A DNA stretch of 64,000 nt from the NCBI GenBank assembly GCA_008638375.1, contig CM018051.1:32124740-32188739 (forward strand), read 5' to 3'. The DNA comes from Nyssa sinensis (taxonomy: Eukaryota; Streptophyta; Magnoliopsida; Cornales; Nyssaceae). Position numbers and translations under genes: made by a program. This document shows, piece by piece, positions 49,109-62,301 of this stretch (position 1 is the first letter of the stretch; every line of letters begins with the position of its first letter). Below the pieces are notes generated by a model, which made no database searches, was not told the DNA's origin, and worked only from the letters and a program-made list of their open reading frames with translations.

Positions 49109-52100
49109 TAAGGTAGAGAGAGAAAGGGGCGGTGGTGTTTATATATATGTATACGGGTCTTGTGAGTTAAGAAGTTAGAAAAGAAAAGAAGGGTTAGGAA
49201 CTGAAGGGGAGAAGAAGAGAGAAAGATTTAAGCAGAAACAGAGAGGTTTGGAGGATCAAAGTGAGTTAAATCCGAACACCCAGGTAAGAGTTTTAAATTC
49301 TGTTTTTACAATTTAGAGCATGAAGCTTAGATATAATTGTAGGGTCTAAATAAGCATGAAAAATGGAATTTATTGCAAAAAGAATGAAGTTAAATGGTGT
49401 AGAAACCATAGAGAAAAACTAAGTTGCAGGTGGTATAGAATAATCGGTTGTATGTCAATTCATGTATTAAACCTTGTTCAAATGACCCAAGAATGATCCT
49501 TATACATGCAGAAATTAAATAGAATGAAAAGAGGGTCAAAACAGTTGAGAACCGAGTGTAAAAATAAGAAAAAACAGCTCACCGAAAAACCGGCCGGAGC
49601 TATTAACCTTTATATTCGAGAAGAATGGGAAGGTCTTGAGGGAAATGGAGGATGGGAATGAGGTCGTGGGGAAGAAAGGAAGAGATTGGCATTTAAAAAG
49701 GGAGAGAAAACCGATCGGGACAGGTTGCCGTCACCGGAGATGGTGACAGAACCCTACTGTTTGCTCACCGAAGCTTTGGGGGAGACGACCGGAAAGTCGT
49801 GGGGGGCTACCAGGTTAAAAGGAACGGGTCTGGGTTTGGATCGGGTCGGTACCCGACCGGATATAAGCAGTTAAGTGATACTGTGCCGTTTTGGGTTTTT
49901 AATTTAAATGAGATTGGGCTGTTTGGTTACACGGATAGTAAATTGGAAATTGGTTTGGGGGTTATCCAAACCACGGATAAGGATAGGGACTGGATTATTG
50001 AAATCCGGTTCTTGAATGAAACTGAACCGTTTGGTTCAGGAGAAGGACTGACCGGTTTAGGGCTTTTAGGTCTAAACCAAGTGGTTCAGACCGCAGCTTT
50101 TGAAATTTATGAACCGGCCCCAAATGTTTTGAAAAATTTCATTGTTGCCCAAATATAAAAATTAATTAAATATTAATTTTTACAATAATGCCCCTATTTC
50201 AAAATTGGGTCAAACGAAGTCCAACCGATACGAATGAATAGTCAAAACCTATTATCTCGGACGTTCTGAGTCCAATGGTGGGGTCCATTTTACGAGATGA
50301 GACCCCGAAGGATAAAATACCGTAAAAGTGCAAAATGACCATTTTGCCCTTTTTAGTACAAAAGTCCAAATGGAATTCCGCGAAAGCCTAAATCGACTTT
50401 CTCCGGCATTCCGGAATCAATGGTAAAGTCTAAAATAGTATTTGAGATACTTATGATAGAAAGGCATAAAGTTTGATGAATAGCATTTATTCTGAAACGT
50501 ATTCACTGATATATAGGGAACTCAAAAGGCAAGGGTATACTCACGGATTTCTGAGATAGAATCACGATAGAGGTAAGTGGATCACTTTCTCTTCCATGTG
50601 GTGTTTCTAAAGCCAAGTTTATTCTTTACTGCCAAACTTGTACTCTTGAAAGTACCTCACGTTATTGTTATCCACAATGCGATATTGATCTATCTTGTGG
50701 ACATTGATTGACTATTGTGTTATTGTTATCATATTGAACCATGCCTTGAAAGGCTTACTGTTATGCTTTACTGTATATATGATATTCCATTTTCATACTC
50801 CTTATGGAATCACAAATGATCATGCTATGTTTATAAATGCTGGAATTGTGCTCAGTCACAATATCCATCCGATGCTTCTGTGACGAACTAGTCCATGAAC
50901 GGACGTGTGACAAAAGATGTGAGTTTAACTGAGAGGTATGTCGGGCCTCGAATTACGCAGAGGGGTTGCCATTCCCTACTACAGATTATAAGCATCTCCA
51001 TTGGATTATTGTTATGGATATATTGTTGAATGGCTACTGTACCTTATGGATTTACTGTTTCTTATGGATTATCTTACGTTGTTCATTGGTTTGATTGAAA
51101 TCATTTTATTGTGGCAGTACTTTTATTGTGACAGGTTATTGTTGAGAAATCTTATCACTGCTTATTCATTACTTCTGATTGTATATTGTGCCCTACTATT
51201 TATTGGCCATCATGGCAACTGTTCTCATTGGCTATCACAGCATCTTACTTCTTATGATTGGCTATCATATTTTTATTCATGGATTCATGTTCTTTATCAT
51301 CGATACCAGTGTCGGAGATCTGGTTTACTTGCTGAGCTTCATAGCTCATTCCACCCCACTTACCCCCATTTCAGGTGATGACGCTGCAAGACCCCAGTAG
51401 GAGTCTGAGAGCGTAGGGGGACATTTTGAAGTACTGTTCAGTCTATGTTAGTTCTCCCATGTATTCACCACCCCCGGGTGCTGGTTATGTTTTAGTTCTC
51501 ATTTTGAATTATGTAGAACTATGTCATGTATTTAATAGACTTCCGCTGTTTAATGTTATTTAAAAGACTTCCGCTGGATTACTGTAATTGATAAAGACTT
51601 CCGCTGTTCATTGTTTAAAATTTTTAATACATTGCATATTAGTATTATGATACTGGAATGGGAAAAGTAGGGACGGCCTTCGGGTCGGCCCCGCGACACG
51701 AGATCCGCATAGGGTGGGTTTCGGGTCGTGACAAGAACCACGTCATTTTGTTTAATGAAAGGTTTGACATCATGATAATGTTATCATGACAGAGAATTAG
51801 CTGAACCGGTTTGTTTCTAAATGAATTGAACTAGTTCACTTAAAGAGTGACTGAATGAGATAGTTTATTTATAATTTTCCTAAAATTATATTTCAACCCC
51901 CAGAGTTTTAGGATAATTACGAAAATACCCTAAAAATAATTTTCAAATCCTTTTAAATTTAAAGAAATTACTAAAACGTCCTTAAGTCAAAAATAGGCCA
52001 AATGAAGGCCAATTAAAATATAAGAAGAGTCTAACCGAACATTTTTGGGCATTCCGGACTCAATGTCAGAGTCTAATTTGGGAAATTAGACCTCCAAAAA

Positions 52101-53834
52101 TATGAACGAACAAAGTTGAATAATTCTAATTGTGTCATAATGCATTAATTAAGCTACCAATTGAATCCCCGTGACTATAAAATTACCTACCTTAACATTT
52201 TTCAACATTTCAGACTCAACATTGTGGTCTGTTTAGTCAATCGAGGTACCAAAAATACAGATACCTAGAAATATGAAATTTCCAAACTATCCTTAGTGTT
52301 GTACGGGTTACTAGATCGACTAGAAAAATATAAAAAGGGGCATATTTAACATTTTTAAACACTTTGAACCTAATGGTGAGATCAAATTAAGCACCTGGGT
52401 ACCCGAAGATGGTCCCACATAAAAGCTCATAATTATAAAAATTTCCTTATACTTAATATAAGCCACAAAAAAGCAAAACAAAGCTACCAGAAAAGTATAG
52501 AAAGTAAAGAGAAACTTGTACCAACGTATATGGGAGGCTCTGAGTCCGACAATGAGCTCTATTTGAGATAATTGGGTACCAAAGGCACTGAGTATGAATG
52601 GTAAAATTACCACACTATCTTTAAGGATGAATTAAGCAATCAGATGAACTCATAAACTGAAATAGGGACTACATTATAGTTAAAAGACCCTCTAAACTCA
52701 AAAATGAAGCTCGTTAAGGTAAATAAAGTACCGACTAGTATAAGACATGTAAATGGAAAATGACCAAAATGCCCCTTATGGCTAAAATGAGTCACACGAT
52801 GAACTAGGAAGTGTTAGGAACCATAACTAAAGACCATGAAGGAATCCTAAATAGTACGATTAAGTCTAGAAGAGACTAAGAACATTAAGGAAACAAATAT
52901 TTAAACTGAGATATGTACTGATATAGTACCAATGTGTTATGATCCATGATTTAGGATCACCAACAAGGAAATAGAGATAAGACGAATGTCGAGGTAAGTC
53001 AAGTAAGCAAGTGACAGTGAACTATGGACCATAGGTGAGTAACCCTGAACCTTGAAGTGGAGACATTTTCCATGAAATGCAATTCTTTATAGTTTTATGA
53101 CACTATATGCATTTCTTTTAGCCTTATAAAATGTTTTAGACTATTAAGCTAAATGTTTCAATTGCATGATTGTTTTTAGAATACTAAGATAAATGTTTGA
53201 ATTGCATATTTTCAAGTAGTATCTTTTTAAATGTTTTATAGCATGGATGGCTTAAAAAAATGTTTTGCAAGTATATTTAAATGAATGAGTTACATGCCTT
53301 ACAGACATTAGAACACCCTACTGGGGGTTAAGCAAGGTATGTACTAGAACCCTATCGGGGGTTCAGTCGAGTATCTATGAGAACCCGATTGGAGGTAAAG
53401 AGCCAGTCAACTTGAAATCGATTGGGGGTAAAGAGCCAGTCAATGTGAATCTTGCCGGGGTCAAAGAGCCGGTAGTCTTTTAGTAAGTCTTCACTGTAGG
53501 CAATGTAAACCATGAGCTCTAAATTACTACTAGTCACCATATGAAAGTTTATAGAATGATAAGCAATGTAACTCATGAGCTCAAAATTTCAGTTTGGTCG
53601 TTACAGTAACAACAGACAGTTCTGCAGGACCAAGCTTATAAATGTGGCATATATTATTTTGATTACTGCTTTTACAGTATTAGAATTCATGAGATGATGT
53701 TTTAAATTGCATATGTAAAGTGGCTTTGGTTAGACATGTCATCAATATGGTAAACATAGTTAGTGTATTGGCGAAGTGCCTAGCTAGATCGTCAATATCC
53801 CTAATCCGTATAGGGTGGGGTTTGGGATATGACA
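46945..53834 (+). mobile_element. A-related solo LTR, TSD AGTAG
   Basis: AGTAG flanks it (46940-46944 and 53835-53839). It ends GGGGTTTGGGATATGACA; the start reads TAATATGACC, a probable decayed TG. Without its insert it is about 3.66 kb. Landmarks follow the 16234 LTR: GA-rich leader (47740-47820), GTCACGTAGCAGCAAACC (48192), a decayed palindrome (TGACATCATGATAATGTTATCATGACA, split across 51765-51792), modules (52040-52400), and short repeats AAAGAGCCAGTCAA at 53399-53480. No primer site follows, so it is solo. No coding region. Confidence 0.82.
48511..51733 (+). mobile_element. B-type solo LTR, TSD AGAAC (3223 bp)
   Basis: Starts TGTGATATCCCGACCCGGGA, ends GGGTCGTGACA, flanked by AGAAC (48506-48510 and 51734-51738). 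It aligns end to end with 24500-27767, including the terminal hairpin, GA-rich leader, GC-rich block (49710-49860), modules (50200-50430) and the last 100 bases, where the two are nearly identical. No interior sequences, so solo. The 119-codon frame at 49799-50158 and the 125-codon one at 51001 are not conserved as protein between the copies. Confidence 0.93.
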
Positions 53835-54265
53835 AGTAGGGGGTTTGAGGACCATAGTGGGAATAAAAGGGCTTTCGAAGATCATTGTTAGTCTTCGAGG
53901 AGTTCTAAAGACTAAAAGAACAGGGTCGATGTTGGCCCTTTGATAACGATTATAGGTTGCTTCATTGAACCTAGGAATAGGAGGGTTGAGACCTCTAGTG
54001 TTTCCATATATATAAATGAGGAGATCATTGCCATGACTTTGGACATGCTAGATAGGCTAGGGTAAACATATGGTTTTCTTGAGAATGTGGAGTGTAGGGG
54101 CATTGGGGGAGATGGACCGCCCTTTGGAAATAGAACAATAGGAGATCTGTGCATATTTGGAGTGGTTTGAGATTGGTGTCAGACTTTCCTTCCACCACTT
54201 AGTTAGGAAATTCTTTCTCTTCTACAAAATCTTGCATGCTACCCTGAATATTAGTAGTTAGAAAT
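53835..54265. other. Unassigned 430-bp stretch between LTRs
   Basis: It lacks the LTR landmarks seen elsewhere. A plus-strand frame begins near 53920 (VDVGPLITIIGCFIEPRN) but meets a stop after about 49 codons; a minus-strand frame (53912-54154) is its mirror. I recognise no family. It could be a remnant of the original host DNA or of another element. Confidence 0.4.
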
Positions 54266-56251
54266 TATCATGACTCGAAACCCACCCTACGCGAATTAGG
54301 GGTCGGTGACCGACATTGTCACTCGGACAGACCGTACAGAATCAAATGAATTGCAAAAAATTTTTCTTTTTTGATATTAAATGCGGAAGCTACACATATG
54401 TAATTCATTCGATAACCATCTCTACATCAATCAATTATAAAGTCTACTCAAATAAGATAATTATTATCTCTGTTCATTATGAGTCATCACATTTATATAT
54501 ACATCACATACGTATCCCCCAAAGTACAAAAATGTGAATCTCCAAGGGTTCCATCTGTCATCATATCCAAAATACACATTATATGATTACCAAAATAATT
54601 CACATCATGTCCGTCCAAAAATCCTGGTATAAAAGATTCATTGCATTCATGCCCCCAGCTATTCTTCAAGGACTTACTACTTCCTTGCTAACTCAATCAC
54701 CAGAAATATGGTGGATAAATTTGTATGAGCTTCACTAAGCTTGCGAGTAATTCCTGCATCCTATCACAGGTTTTGCAAGACAGAGTTTTGTACAAAATAC
54801 CAAGGGCACCAAGTTCTCAAACAGATAACACATACATATGGATAACTTAAAACATGTTTTTAAAAGGATCACGTATAAAACACAATAGAATCATTTCTAA
54901 AACACGTTATTTTCTGATAACATAGTTCAAATATCAAATCACGAAGCAAATAGTAAAGAGTTGTTCCCAAAATGTGTAATAGCAACTGAAATTCTTAAAA
55001 CATGATTCAGAATTAAAAAACAGATAACATGATAACCATGATAGATGCATATGGAAGGATGCTTTTAAAATCTTATTCGAATAACAGATAACAGACACAT
55101 AATATACATATCGAAGATTCATATAATAAGTCGGAGCACTACATGGGTAAGTTTCATAAGAGTCAGAGCGCCACGTAGGTAAGTCTCATACACGTAGTCT
55201 ACAACGAGTCAGAACTCCATGTGGGTAAGCCTCAAAATTTGTCGGAGCGCCATATGGGTAAGTCTTAAAAGAGTCAGAGCGCCATATGGGTAAGTCTCGT
55301 GAGTCGGAGCGCCACATGGCTAAATCTCATGTAAACACAAGAATTGAGTTAGAGCACCATGTGGGTAAATCTCACAATGAGTTAAAGCGCCATATGGGTA
55401 GGTTTCAAAAGAGTCGGAGCGCCACATAGGTAAGTCTCAAGAGTTGGAGTGCCACATATGTAAGACTCAGAATAGACACATGATCAAATTCAAAACACGT
55501 GCATTTCAGGTTTCATAGGAAAAACGAGATCACGTAAATCATTTTTCTCATTTAAGGGGTACCATGGTTTATAGATGTCTTTCGAATCAGAATGCATATG
55601 GATGCCATTTCAAAAGCTAAACATGTAAATCATAGTTCTTGGATATTTCACAAAGTGTAGATAAACATTTGAGCAGATATAAAACATTTAGGCATTTTTC
55701 AAGTAGAAGATAAAACCACTGATTGATGGTACAATGATTACTCACAAAACAATTTAACAAATATTTGAAGAGATGTAGAATTTCATGAGGTAGATATTTA
55801 GAAACAGGATATAAAATCCACTAATTCAGGATACCGGATTACTCATAAAATAATTTAGCAGTTTAAACAACTATAGAGTATCAAATACTACTGATCCAGG
55901 ATGCAAGATTACTTACATTAAACCTTTAGTCAGCTATGTTAACTCCTTTTCCCTTTTCTGTAGCGCCTAGGTCATAAGTCAAACATACATAACCATGCAT
56001 TAGAATGTAATTGAGGCATTTCTATTATCCACTTATTATTTTATAACCTTAAACTTAAGGTTGCGTCCTGCCTTCTTTTTCTAATTTCATTTAATAGTTA
56101 AACAATTGCTCGGGACGTAGTGGGTATTTCTTCATTTTTTGTTTCATATTTTTTGGATTTTATTTATGTAAAGATCTGAAAAATCAGGGTAAATTTTTCG
56201 TTTTTGCCAATAAGGCACTATTCATGCACTGTTTACTAGTAGGACGCTAAA
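54266..56251 (-). mobile_element. Minus-strand B-related LTR, truncated
   Basis: Starts TATCATGACTCGAAACCCACCC, a decayed form of the reversed B end TGTCACGACCCGAAACCCACC. The order of landmarks follows 56272 onward: AAGCTTG..GAGTAATTCC (54733), a repeat-rich section, and AGGTTACTCA-type blocks. It is cut at 56252 by a plus-strand A LTR; its other end is outside the window. No genes. Confidence 0.75.
55130..55470. repeat. Degenerate 25-40 bp tandem repeat
   Basis: Ten copies of a core like GTCGGAGCGCCACATGGGTA followed by AGTCTCA, separated by variable short linkers. The equivalent place in 56272-60130 and 62125 onward has at most one or two such cores, so it is a local amplification. Confidence 0.85.
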
Positions 56252-56271
56252 TGTAACACCCTGACCCTGAT

Positions 56272-59200
56272 TGTCACGACCCGAAACCCACCATAAGCGG
56301 ATTACCGGATCGCGATCGCCGCCCCGAGACCCGAGGGCCCCGAGACAAGGCTCGCATATGCAGCGGTATCGAATAGATGTGCAACATACATTTTGCGGAA
56401 GCGTGAAAAACTTTTTCTTTTCTTTTCTCATTTTTTTAAATTATGCACATCCGTTCGGTACTGCTGTTCCATACATAGCATACATGGTTACACATTCAGA
56501 GTATAACTAAAAACTTAAAAACTTATAACATTAATTACAATACATGTTCGATTTGCCCAGAGGGCTTATTGCATATCCTTACTATGTCTACTAATACAAA
56601 AGTACTATTAGAGTTCATAGACTTATCAAAAGAAACTATTTAACCATATCTTCCTAAAATCAGCAGATTCGTCATCGTCGTCCTTAAGTCAAGACTGCTG
56701 CTAATTACCTGAAAAGGGGGTCCGAACAAAGTCCGGGTAAGCTAATCTAAGCTTGTGAGCAATTCCAGTATTCGTCATGGGGTTTTCAATTAGCAGTGGT
56801 TTAGTACATAAGAGTTTGTAAAATAGTCACCGCCAATTGTTCGTATAATTGAATACAGAATATATGCATTCCTTAAAACATGTAGCTTTGAAATATTTAA
56901 CACATTCAAGCTAAACTTATACATATGAACTTTAAAACGTATAACATATCATGTATTTCTTAAACAGAGTATATAAAACTCAAACATATGCATACTAAAA
57001 ATGAGAGTAAAAACATGCTTTCATTTTCAAACCATTTGTCATCTTATCACTTCCATTAGTGGAATCCGTTTCGAACCGGAGTCCCATATTACTTATCTAT
57101 GGAGATATCTCATCTGCCTGAGGGATTAGATCTTGCTACCGGGCATTTTACAGGGCAATTGAGTTCCGTAAAACCCAAAATCCTGCCTATTTTACAGGGC
57201 AACTGAAAACTCAGAATCCTGTCTAAGTGCTTATGCACCATTCATCTTATAAAACATTTATCATGTGACTTGTCTCATAGATACTTTTCATAAATTCGTA
57301 ATAAACATTCGTATACTTGAAATAAACAAATTCAGAATATTTAACAATAATTTCATTTTAACTAGACATGCTGAAAAGTATTTGAAGGAAAAACTGTTGC
57401 AGAAACCAATCACTAAGCATGTCACAATGAATTTCTAAAACAGAACAATTAAAAACTGAATCATGTAAATACTGAATTTGAAACTTCAAATACTTCATAT
57501 CTTATACTTAAAACCCTTTTTTTAAATCATGGAGTCAAATCTCCAATTCAAACACAGGGTTACTCACCTTGATTCTTTAGGGTTAGTGCCAATAATGCGC
57601 TTTCCCACTTTCCTGGTAGTTCTTAAGAACAATTCATAAACATCTCATCAACTTCATATTCATCGTAATATCATTTCGATATTCCTTAACTTATGCTTAA
57701 ATCGTATTTGATCCTACAATGATTTCATAAATTCATATGTACTTAACGTAACTCGTATTCTTAACCTATGACACAATTTAATGTGTTAGAAATTGAATCT
57801 ACTTCAATTTATACTCTTCTGGGAGTTCCATTAACTTTAATTTAAAGTTATTTATTTGACATGTTTACGTGTCGTGTCTTTTCGTATTTCGTTTCTCGTA
57901 CATGCCTTAGTATTAGTACTTTGGCATTATTTCAGTTCATAGTCATCTAACAGATGCTATTCATCAAATTTTATGCCTTTTTATTTTTGACATTTCTTTT
58001 GGTCGAATAGACTCTACCATTGAGTCCGGGGTGTCGGAGAAAGTCGGTTTAGGCTTTCCTAACATTTAATTCAGACTTTTATATGTAAAAGGACAAAATG
58101 GTCATTTTATCATTTTACGTGTCATATCTTTCCGTATTTCGTTTCGTAATTTGGACTCCATTTTTGAGTCCGGAATGTCAAAGAAAGTTAATTTAGACCT
58201 TCTCTGATTTCATTTTAGCTTTAGGGGTACCAGGGGTATTTTGGTCATTTTACCCCTTTACGTGTCTTTATTTTTTGGGACCCCGTCTCGTGTCGTGGAC
58301 CTCACCATTGGACTCAGAAGGTCCAAGATAGTAAGAATACACTAATAACTTGTAAATTTTGGGTCAGGGGTATTTTGGTTATTTACCCCTTACGTGTATT
58401 TATTTTTTGGGCTCCGTCTCGTAAAACGGACCCTACCATTGATCTCAGAATGTCCAAAATAGTAAAATTACACTATTCATATGTTAATTTTGGATTTCGT
58501 TTGCTCCATTTATGAGCCAAGGGTAAAATAGTAATTTTACCTTAATTATAAAATAATTAAATAATTATTTAAATATTTAAATATTTTCCCAGGGGTGTAT
58601 TTGAACAAAATTTTCAAATCTGGGCCACAGTAGAGTTTCTTAAAACAGTTGGGGCCAATACGTAATTATAGAAAGTGTTGGTTTATTTATTTTTAAAATA
58701 AATTAGAAACCAAAGGGTTCAGTCAAAATATAAGTGAACCGGTCTGGTTCACTTGTAACCTAACCGGTCTATCCAGTTTATTACATGTGGCTGACGTCAT
58801 CATGACGTCAGCCCTAGATCTCATTTACATAAACCGACATTCCAAAACGACGTCGTTGCATTTAATCGATGGCAAGCCCAGAGGCTGCCACCTGTCCGAG
58901 TCGACTCAGCCCCATTTTTAAAAACGAGTCAACCTATCATCGTCTTCCCCAAGAGAACCCTACTGAAACCCTAATTTCCGAATCCTTTTTCTTCTATTTC
59001 GTGACTTTTTGCTCACTAAATCTTCACTGTTTTGGTCCCAAATCATTCCTAAGACATAACCAACTGATTTGGCATTCATTTGGGAGTTCAAAGTGAACTC
59101 GTTGGTTCGGTTTAAGAGGTGATAATCCGAACTGCAACTCCATGGTTAACCCTTATTTCTTGATGGTTTTTAATGGAATTTGGCTTGTTTTGTTCCTTAG

Positions 59201-60130
59201 TTAAAGGGGTTGTATTCCCCATTCTCAAATGTCACTTTTGACGCGAGATTAGAAGGTTGGTTTTAAAAACTGAAACCTGTAACTCATCCTTATGGGGCCA
59301 TTTCTTATGATTTTTGATAGCGGCTAAGCATTTTTGGGATGCTTGTGAGGTCTACTTGAAACCTTAGTGGGCCGAAATGGGTTTAGTAACAGTCAGTTCA
59401 GACCTGCTATAAAGCATGGTCTTCAATGGAAATTTTTTTTGGGTCTTATGGTTTTAGGTGTTTTTGAAGCCTAAAATCATGCTTGACATGCTTATATACA
59501 TATATTAAACATCATACGTGCATATCAACTTAAAACAGTCCCTATCATGCTCAAATTCCTAGAGAGAGAAAAATGTAAAAGTTTGGAAACTTTACCTGTT
59601 ATGCCTGATTTCTTTCCAATTCTCTCTCTATTCTCCTCACTTATTCTTCCTTTGGTTTCTTTTGCAAGAATAAGGCATGGTTTGCATGCTTGGCTTTTTA
59701 AAGAGAAGGTGACCGAACTCTCTCTCTCTCTCTCTCTCTCTTTCTGATTTCATAGCCCTACTCTAGACTTCCCATCTCATAAATTCTACTTTCTCTATTT
59801 TCTTCTTTGCATTTAATTTTCATAGATATTTATACATATAATATATACATATATATACATATACACATATATACAAGACACACACACACACACCAGCCGA
59901 CACACACACACATTCACACTTGTTCAACTTTTCCACTTTTCATCTTTTTACCTTTTAACATTTTCCTATTTCATTCATTTAATATATATATATATATATA
60001 TATACATTTAATTAATACATATATACATCCATTTCTTATAATTAATTAATTAATTAATTAATTATATATATAATTTCTTTCCCTCGTAATACGTGTCATG
60101 TAACCTGGTATCCCGGGTCGGGATATCACA
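56272..60130 (-). mobile_element. B-type solo LTR, minus strand, TSD CTGAT (3859 bp)
   Basis: Starts TGTCACGACCCGAAACCC and ends GGGATATCACA, flanked by CTGAT (56267-56271 and 60131-60135). The right two thirds equal 1-2706. Contents in order: terminal GC-rich block, transcript-end region (56750-57250), modules (58010-58450), palindrome (58789-58813), GA/CT-rich leader (59560-59750), (TA)n and (CA)n tracts. No interior parts. Short ORFs are not supported. Confidence 0.93.
58789..58813. promoter_or_regulatory. Twin TGACGTCA palindrome in B LTR
   Basis: Same 11-bp inverted repeat as at 1125-1149, unchanged between the two copies although the neighbourhood differs by many substitutions and indels. 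Confidence 0.6.
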
Positions 60131-60337
60131 CTGATTAAGTAATGATTAGTTACTAATCATTTATCTGAACCAAACATAAAGAATAATTAAGAAGCTAACC
60201 TAATTAGGAGTTGACCAGAAGAAACGGCGTCGAAAAATAAGTTACAGAATAAAAGTTAAGTAGGAAATAGTGAAACTGCATTAATGCGCAGCCAAACAGG
60301 GCCTAAGCCCGAAATATGGAAAAAGGACCAAAAAATG

Positions 60338-60411
60338 TGGCCAAGAGGATTTGATCCCTTGACCAAACTGGGCAGAATCTGTTTTACCAAAAAATTACCA
60401 TCTAGGCTAGG
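60338..60411 (-). other. tRNA-like module in third A LTR
   Basis: On the minus strand TAGCCTAGATGG matches box A and GGGATCAAATCC is a box B variant. The stem GGTCAAGGG / CCTCTTGGCC keeps pairing, with a G-T wobble, although both arms differ from the 16551 copy. Confidence 0.5.
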
Positions 60412-61332
60412 AGCACTTTTGTGTATATATGTGCAAAGATATATATTTAAATACCATTCAGATTTGACCATTCCCCAAAGTGGCCAATGGACAAGCATGC
60501 AACACCTCAGCATGCATCATCCTAAGCCCTAGCCATCATGACCCTCACCCCATGATTACATCTCCTCCCAACCAGATTTCATGCAAAATAATCATGCATT
60601 TGGGGGAGATGAAAGGTCAAGAGAAAATCTGATTTTTTTTAGATAATCTCCATATATGCATGGAAGAGAAATCAGATCTGTAGAGAACCTTGTGCACTGA
60701 TCCTATAGGGAGAGAGAATCCTAGAGAGAGAGAGAAATATACACAAGTGTGTGTGTGCATTGGTGAGCCATTGAAGGAGCTTAGAGGAAGTCAAGGATGG
60801 CACGGAGGGGATCAACTCCAACTGTTGAGGCTTCTGTTTGAGCACAAACCAGTGAGGGAACCACTGTACAAGTAAGCTATTCAAAAAACTTTCTGAAGAT
60901 TTCTTCTTGAATTTTGGCTACTGCTTTATAGCTTTTAGGACCTGTTATTGCATGTACCATAGCTTAACTTGAAAAACTGGGTTGGTTGTGAACCTTTTGG
61001 ACCAACAGAACTGCCCAAACCACCAACCCGTAAGCAAACCACCATGGATGACCTGAACTGAGGTGGGTCTGGTCCGACCTGCACCAAATCGGTTTTGGTT
61101 GATTTGGACTTGAAATAGACCACCCTAGGATGCACAAAACCCCACGAAATCGAAGGAGAAATTTCTAAAATTTCTAGGGCAACTGTAGCCCTAGACGGGT
61201 GGGGACGATGAACAGTAACCGGGTCTTGGATCGGGTCTTCGGGTCGGGCCCCGACCCGAATAAAAACGGATAAAACCCACTAAACCAAACTGTGTCGTTT
61301 TGATGATTGATTTTAAATTTTTAAATTTTAGG

Positions 61333-61355
61333 GCTGACGTCAGCCTGAAGTCAGC
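61333..61355. promoter_or_regulatory. Decayed twin TGACGTCA palindrome
   Basis: GCTGACGTCA, GCC, TGAAGTCAGC: one arm has a single change, so one TGACGTCA core is lost. Confidence 0.45.
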
Positions 61356-62261
61356 ACATTACCTTGAACCGGTTAGAACCGGACTGGACCGGTCTGGTTC
61401 AGTCGCATGCTGACTGAACCGTTTGGTTCAGTTACAACTTTCTAGAAATTACGAAACAGCCCCAACAGTTTTAGGAAATTTAACTCTGGCCCAATTTTTG
61501 GAATTTTATTCCATTTATACCCCTGATAAATTAATAAATAATAAATTAAATTATTTAATTAATTTATTAATTAAATAAAAATGACCAAATTACCCCTAGG
61601 TCATAAATAAGTCAAACGGAGTCCGAATAAATCAAATGAATAGTGTATTTTCACTATTTCAAGCATTCTGGACTCAATGGCAGAGTCCGATTCGGAAAAC
61701 CAACTCCCAAAAAATACAAACACGTAGGTATAAATGATTGTATTGCCCCCAATATGCTCGATGTCGAAAGAAGGCGAGTTATTAGTGCATTCTTATTATC
61801 TCGACACTTCTGAGATCAACGGTGAGGTCTGGTTCACGAGATGGGACTCCGAAAAATATGACGTGCGAAATGACCAAACTACCCCTAAGGTACCCGAAGT
61901 CTAAATGAAACTAAAAGATAGTCTATTTTGACTATGTCGGACATTCGAAACCCAACGGTGAAGTCCATAACACCAAAATAGGTACTGAAAATTTAGTCAC
62001 GTGAAAAATAAAACTCATCAAGTCACCGCGAGTTGACCAGTAAGACCAATCCTAGGAAGTTAGGATACGTCAGGCCTAAAATTAAATGAAAGAGCATGAA
62101 TAGGTAACGATTTAAGGTAAATGTTGTCACGACCCGAAACCCACCCTATGCGGATTATCGGATCGCGACCGCCGCCCCGAGGCCCGAAGGCCTCGAGACA
62201 AGGCTCACATAGGTAGCGGTATCGAATAGATGTGCTTCATGTGGTTGCGGAAGCGTGAAAA

Positions 62262-62263
<2 letters not shown>

Positions 62264-62296
<33 letters not shown>
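62264..62296. repeat. Poly-T tract (33 bases)
   Basis: Pure T run inside the B LTR; on the LTR sense strand it is poly-A. Length may be unreliable in sequencing. Confidence 0.9.

Positions 62297-62301
<5 letters not shown>

Larger units (their letters stand above)
56252..62124 (+). mobile_element. Plus-strand A-type LTR interrupted twice
   Basis: Starts TGTAACACCCTGACCC at 56252, resumes at 60131 after a nested solo LTR, and shows A-LTR landmarks in order: antisense tRNA-like module (60338-60411), GA-rich leader (60700-60750), a decayed twin palindrome (61333-61355), GGTTCAG-rich block, and hairpin modules (61570-61990). A second minus-strand LTR interrupts it at 62125. About 2 kb of it is visible. 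Whether it is solo is unknown. Confidence 0.85.

Noticed and set aside
49799..50158. 119-codon frame in B solo LTR
   Set aside because: The aligned region in the sister LTR at 24500-27767 does not keep the frame.
53912..54154. 80-codon minus-strand ORF in the unassigned stretch
   Set aside because: No recognised motif; the opposite strand gives an equally plausible broken frame.
62120..62125. ATGTT before the 62125 LTR and after the 2706 LTR, suggesting one split element
   Set aside because: The shared bases would require the LTR to start without TG, and the two copies differ in content; likely coincidence.
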